Positions 59,481 to 64,000 of a stretch of DNA of 64,000 bases are shown piece by piece. The notes below the pieces were generated by a model, which worked only from the letters and a program-made list of their open reading frames with translations, had not been told where the DNA came from and made no database searches. The position numbers and the translations under genes were made by a program. The DNA is taken from the NCBI RefSeq assembly GCF_032884065.1, contig NC_088868.1:7274758-7338757 (forward strand), in the 5' to 3' direction. Position 1 is the first letter of the stretch. Each line of letters begins with the position of its first letter. This DNA is from Artemia franciscana. Its lineage: Eukaryota > Arthropoda > Branchiopoda > Anostraca > Artemiidae.

Positions 59481-62400
59481 TTTATGGCACTTGGTATTAA
59501 CAAAGTGACATATAGCAATCGCAAATTCTGTCGGTCTGTCTGTCCCGGTTTCGCTACTTTAGGCACTTCCAGGTAAGCTAGGACGATGAAATTTGGCAGG
59601 CGTATCAGGGAACAGACCAGATTAAATTAGAAATAGTCGTTTTCCTGATTTGACCATCTGGGAGGGGGAAGTAGGGGGCCCGTTAATTCGAAAAAAAATA
59701 GAAAAAATGAAGTATTTTTAACTTCCGAACGGTTGATCAGATCTTAGTGAAATTTGATGTTTGGAAGGATATCGTGTCTCAGAGCTGTTATTTTAAATCC
59801 CGACTGGATCTGGTGACATTACGGGAGAGTTGGGAGGGGGAAATCTAAAATCTTGGAAAACACTTAGAGTGGAGGAATCGGGATGAAACTTGGTGGGAAA
59901 AATAAGCACAAGTCCCAGATACATGATTGACATAACCGGAACGGATCCGCTCTCTTTGGGGTAGTTGGAGGGGGGGTGTAATTCTGAAAAATTAGAAAAA
60001 ATGAGGTATTTTAACTTACGAATGGGTCATCGGATCTTAATGAAATTTGATGTTTGGAAGGATATCGTGTCTCAAAGCTCTTATCAAACAGTTTGTGGTA
60101 ACGAACTGTAGTAAGGAGCGACCCGGCTCAATAGTAACCAAAAGTCTAAAAAATGGAATTTTGGTACCAGTAGCTACATCAAAAGAATCGCATTTTAATG
60201 CTGATTTTAAATATATAAGTTTCATCAAGTTTAGGCTTACCCATCAAAAGTTACGAGCCTGAGAAAATTTGTTTGATTTTAGAAAATAGGGGGAAACACC
60301 CCCTAAAAGTCATAGAATCTTAACGAAAATCACACCATCAGATTCAGCATATCAGAGAACCCTACTGTAGACGTTTCAAGGTGCTATCTACAAAAATGTG
60401 GAATTTTATATTTTTTGCCAGAAGGCAGATCACGGATGAGTGTTTTTTTTTTTTTTTTTTTTTTTTCCCAGGGGTCATCGTATCGACCCAGTTGTCCTAG
60501 AATGTTGCAAGAGAGCTCATTCTAACGGAAATGAAAAATTCTAGTGCCCTTTTTAAGTGACCAAAAAAATTGGAGGGCACCTAGGCCCCCTCCCACGCTT
60601 ATTTTTTCCTAAAGTCAACGGATCAAAATTCTGAGATAGCCATTTTGTTCAGCGTAGTCGAAAAACGTTATAACTATGCCTTTGTGGACGACTTACTCCC
60701 CCACAGTCCCCGCGGGAGGGGTTACAAGTTCAAAACTTTGACCAGTGCTTACATATAGTAGTGGTTATTGGGAAGTGTACAGACGTTTTCAGGAGGATTT
60801 TTTGGTTTGAGGCAGGGGTTGAGAAGAGGTGGATATGCTGGGGGAACTTTCCATCGAGGAATTTGTCATGGGGGAAGAAATTTTCCATAAAGGGAGCGCA
60901 GGATTTACTAGCATTACTTAAAAAAATAACAATGAAAAAGTTTTTTTTCAGCTGGAAGTAAGCAGCAGCATTAAAACTTAAAACGAACAGAAATTATTAC
61001 CCATATGAGGGGCTCACCTCCTCCTAATACCTCGCTCTTTACGCTAAAGTATTTTTAGTAATTTCAACTATTTATTCTGCGGTTTTTGTGTTTCAGGGGT
61101 CATTCTTAATGAATTGGGACAAAATTTAGGCTTTAGTGTAAAGAGCGAGGTACTGACGAGGGGGCAAACCCCCTCATATATGTAATAAAAACATAAGAAA
61201 GCAAATGTTCTTTACGTAAGCTAATTTATAAGTTACGTATATCTTTTACTTATAAAAAGATTCGTAAAAAATTAAAAGTTCTAGTTGCCTTTTTAATTAA
61301 CCGAAAATCGGAGGGCAACTAGGCTTCCTCCCCGCTCTTTTTTTCTCAAAATCATTCGATAAAAATTATGAGAAAGCCATTTAGCCAAAAAAAATAAACA
61401 TACAAATTTTGTTTTAATTATTCCTCTGCGGAAAGCCAAAAATCAAAACATGCATTGATTCAAAAACGTTCAGAAATTAAATTAAAAAAAACAATTTTTT
61501 AAATGAAAGCAAGGAGCGACATTAAAACTTAAAACGAACATAAATTACTCCGTATATGAAAGGGGCTTTTCCTTCTCAACGCACCGCTCTTTACGCTAAA
61601 GTTTTTTTTACTGTTTTAAAATATAGAGTTAAGAGAAAGATGCAAACTTTAGCGTAAAGAGCGGGGCGTTGAGAAGGAAAAGCCCCTTTGATATACGGAG
61701 TAATTTCTGTTCGTTTTAAGTTTTAATGTCGCTCCTTACTTTCATTTAAAAAACTTGTTTTTTTTATTTAATTTTAAATCCCAACCGGATCTGGTGACAT
61801 TGGGGGGAGTTTTGGGGGAACCTAAAATCATGGAAAACGCTTAGATTGGAGGGATCGGGATGAAACTTGGTTAGAAAAATAATCGGATTCGCTCTATTTG
61901 GGGGATGGGGTAATTCTGAAAATAAGAAAAAATGACGTATTTTTAACTTACGAAGGAGTGATCGGGTGAAACTTAATATTTAGAAGGACCTTGTAACTCA
62001 GATCTCTTATTTTAAATCTCAACCGGATCCAGCGTAATTGGGGGGGGCGGAAATCTTAGAAAATACTTAAAGCGGAGAGATCAGGATGAAACTGGATGGG
62101 AAGAATAAAAACCTGTCTAAGATACGTAACTGAAATAACCGGACCGGATCTTCTCTTTTTGGTGGAGATGGGGGGGGGGAATTTGGAAAAATGAGGTATT
62201 TGTAACTTACGAAAGGGTGATCAGATCTTAATGAAATTTGATATTTAGAAGGATCTTGTGCTTTAAAGCTCTAATTTGAAATTCCGACCATATTCTGTGA
62301 CATTGGGGGGAGTTGGAGGGGGAAAACGGAATTCTCGGAGAATGTGAAAATTTTGGTATTTTTGTCTTACGGATAGGTGATCTGATCTTAATGAAATTTG

Positions 62401-62997
62401 ATATTTAGAAGGAATTCATGTCTCAGAGCTCTTATTTCAAATCCCGACCAGATCTTTTGACATTGGGGGGAGTTGGAAGGGGAAATCTTGGAAAACACTT
62501 GGAGTGGAGGAATCGGGATGATGCTTGGTGGATAGAATAAGCAAATGTCCTTGATACGTGATTGACGTAACCGTACTGGATTCGCTCTCTTTGGGGGTGT
62601 TGGGGGGAGGGGTTCAGTGATTTGGCGAGTTTGGTGCTTCTGGACGTGCTAGGACGATGAAAATTGGTAGGCGTGTCAGGGAGCTGCACAAATTGACTTG
62701 ATAAAATCGTTCTCTCAGATTCGACCATCTGGGGGGCTAAAGGGGGGGGAAATTATAAAAAATGAGGTATTTATAACTTACGAGTGGGTGATCGGATCTT
62801 AATGGATTTTGATATTTAGAAGGACATTGTGACTCAGAGCTCTTATTTTAAATCCTGACCAGCATTAAGCCTCTGATTTTTCTTTTAAATCAATCTATTG
62901 ATTCTTAGAATTTTATTAGAGCTCATACCATATGAGCTCTTGGCTCTTAGCTCTTCTTGCCTCGTCACAAGTGCCATATGAGCTCTTAGCTCTTGTT
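59481..62997 (-). mobile_element. Family A element with a nested B, at the centre of the second palindrome
   Basis: The plus strand begins TTTATGGCACTTGGTATTAA (3' hairpin end) and finishes ...GCTCTTAGCTCTTGTT (5' end) at 62997. Internal A units are interrupted at 60084/60085 and resume at 61773 in the same unit. Without the B insert it is about 1.83 kb. Confidence 0.87.
60085..61772 (+). mobile_element. Family B element nested in family A
   Basis: CAAACAGTTTGTGGTAACGA to ...TTTATTTAAT, 1688 bp, with the terminal foldback at about 61480-61765. The host A sequence reads AGCTCTTAT before and TTTAAATCCC after, which joins to the A consensus AGCTCTTATTTTAAATCCC with nothing lost or duplicated beyond T's. 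The poly-T run at 60440-60466 is a local expansion. Confidence 0.9.
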
Positions 62998-64000
62998 TTA
63001 ATTTCAGATCAATTTTGTCCCATGTCGTACTCCTAAACCTAGATTATTCAGGTTTGTCACCAAAATTTCTTACCAAATACTATTCAGAGGCTTTCATTTT
63101 AATAATTTTAACCCTACTTTTCTACATTGCGCTCTTAAGCCTAGATTGTTCAGATTTTTGGAAACCCCAATGTCAATTTCTTTCCACAATGCTACTCAGA
63201 GGCCTTCATTTGATAGTTTTTAACTTACTTTTTCATTGCGTTCTTAAGCCTAGATTGTTCAGATTTTTGGTAAACACCAATATCAATTTCTTACCTCCAT
63301 AGTATTCAAAAGCCTTTTTTTTAAATTTCAGACTAATTCTTCCCATGTCGTACTATTAAACCTAGATTATTCAGGCTTGTGTACACCCACATACCAATTT
63401 CTTACCACAACACTATTACGAGGCCTTCATTTTAATAATTTTAAACCTCCTTTTCCACATTGCGTTTTTAAGCCAAGATTGTTCAGATTTTCGTAAAACC
63501 AAATATCAGTTTCTTACCTCCATAGTTTTCAAAAGCCTTCGTTTTTTTAATTTCAGACCAATAAAATAAGTTAAAACAGAAAAAAGTAGTCATATCATTT
63601 TTCTCGACCCAAGTCTATAAAATATTCCTCTACTTGCTAATTTCCCACCTAGATACCCTATCCATTTAAAAGTAAGTTGACATTTGGATTTCGTTACAGG
63701 AAAATACTACAAAACCCTCATCCTAAACAAAAAAAATAGCCTCCCCCCCTCCCCAGTCAGACTTAAAAAAGTTATCATTCACTTTTGACTGCGGCATACT
63801 AACGACTCGGCTATGAGAAACTACATGTTTCGCTAGGTAAATTATCCAAAAGTATTTTTGAGAAGTAACAAATGCAAATAGTCAATTTTCTAGGCTAGAG
63901 AAATTAAAGTATATGCGATATACATGATGTAAAACAGAGGGGGCTAAACAAAAAGAAGGCCCCCCCTCAAACGAGTGAAGAAGATATGATAAGAAAACAT
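62998..64000. repeat. Second palindrome, right arm, running off the window
   Basis: Mirror of 58570-59480 with more tandem units (63005-63560). It contains CCTAGATTATTCAGG and TAAGCCTAGATTGTTCAGAT in alternation. The arm is still paired at the last base, so its true length is unknown. Confidence 0.88.

Overview
The window is nuclear DNA from an animal, most likely an arthropod and plausibly a crustacean. It is AT-rich, its genes have introns of 5.7 to 8.5 kb, and most of the sequence is interspersed and tandem repeats. The two recognisable host genes are typical of animals. A brine-shrimp-like genome is a guess from the general look of the repeats and the small heat shock protein; nothing here proves the species.

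Two host genes can be assembled by hand. (1) A small heat shock protein (alpha-crystallin/Hsp20 family) lies on the minus strand: exon 1 at 10621-10442, an 8.45-kb intron, exon 2 at 1991-1590, 193 codons in all. (2) The 5' half of EMG1/NEP1, the 18S rRNA pseudouridine N1-methyltransferase, lies on the plus strand: exons at 42965-43105, 49988-50140 and 55803-55893. Its remaining exons lie beyond the window or were not found.

The main architectural feature is a very large inverted duplication (about 22318-42180 against 42683-54400, with a spacer of about 500 bp) that contains EMG1 exons 1 and 2. The right arm holds the intact gene. The left arm holds a mirror-image copy with a premature stop, a 2-nt frameshift and a lost splice acceptor. 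The two arms act as filled and empty sites for each other, so insertions after the duplication can be read almost to the base: a CR1/L2-like LINE, a 2.3-kb element with internal tandem repeats (family A), two family B insertions, and foldback elements (families C and E).

Families A and B make up much of the window. Each has a 20-nt terminal hairpin, a subterminal inverted repeat, internal units that can be amplified in tandem, and insertion at T-T or A-T without a clear target duplication. These are features of non-autonomous rolling-circle elements (Helentron/DINE-1-like), but no helicase is present and the class is an inference. Families C and E are foldback MITEs with 8-bp target duplications. 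One C copy appears to have captured about 110 bp of flanking DNA.

Layout: 1-1540 AT-rich with minisatellites; 1541-10910 small heat shock gene with a repeat-filled intron; 10910-15510 intergenic with a LINE remnant, a local duplication and an A element; 15507-18131 C elements; 18540-19750 two inverted LINE tails; 20011-21875 A element; 22318-54400 EMG1 palindrome; 55803-55893 EMG1 exon 3; 56141-58100 tandem and inverted repeats; 58570-64000 a second palindrome that runs off the window, with an A element (carrying a nested B) at its centre. No tRNA, rRNA, CRISPR or prokaryotic gene was seen. All similarities were judged by eye; nothing was aligned or searched by computer.
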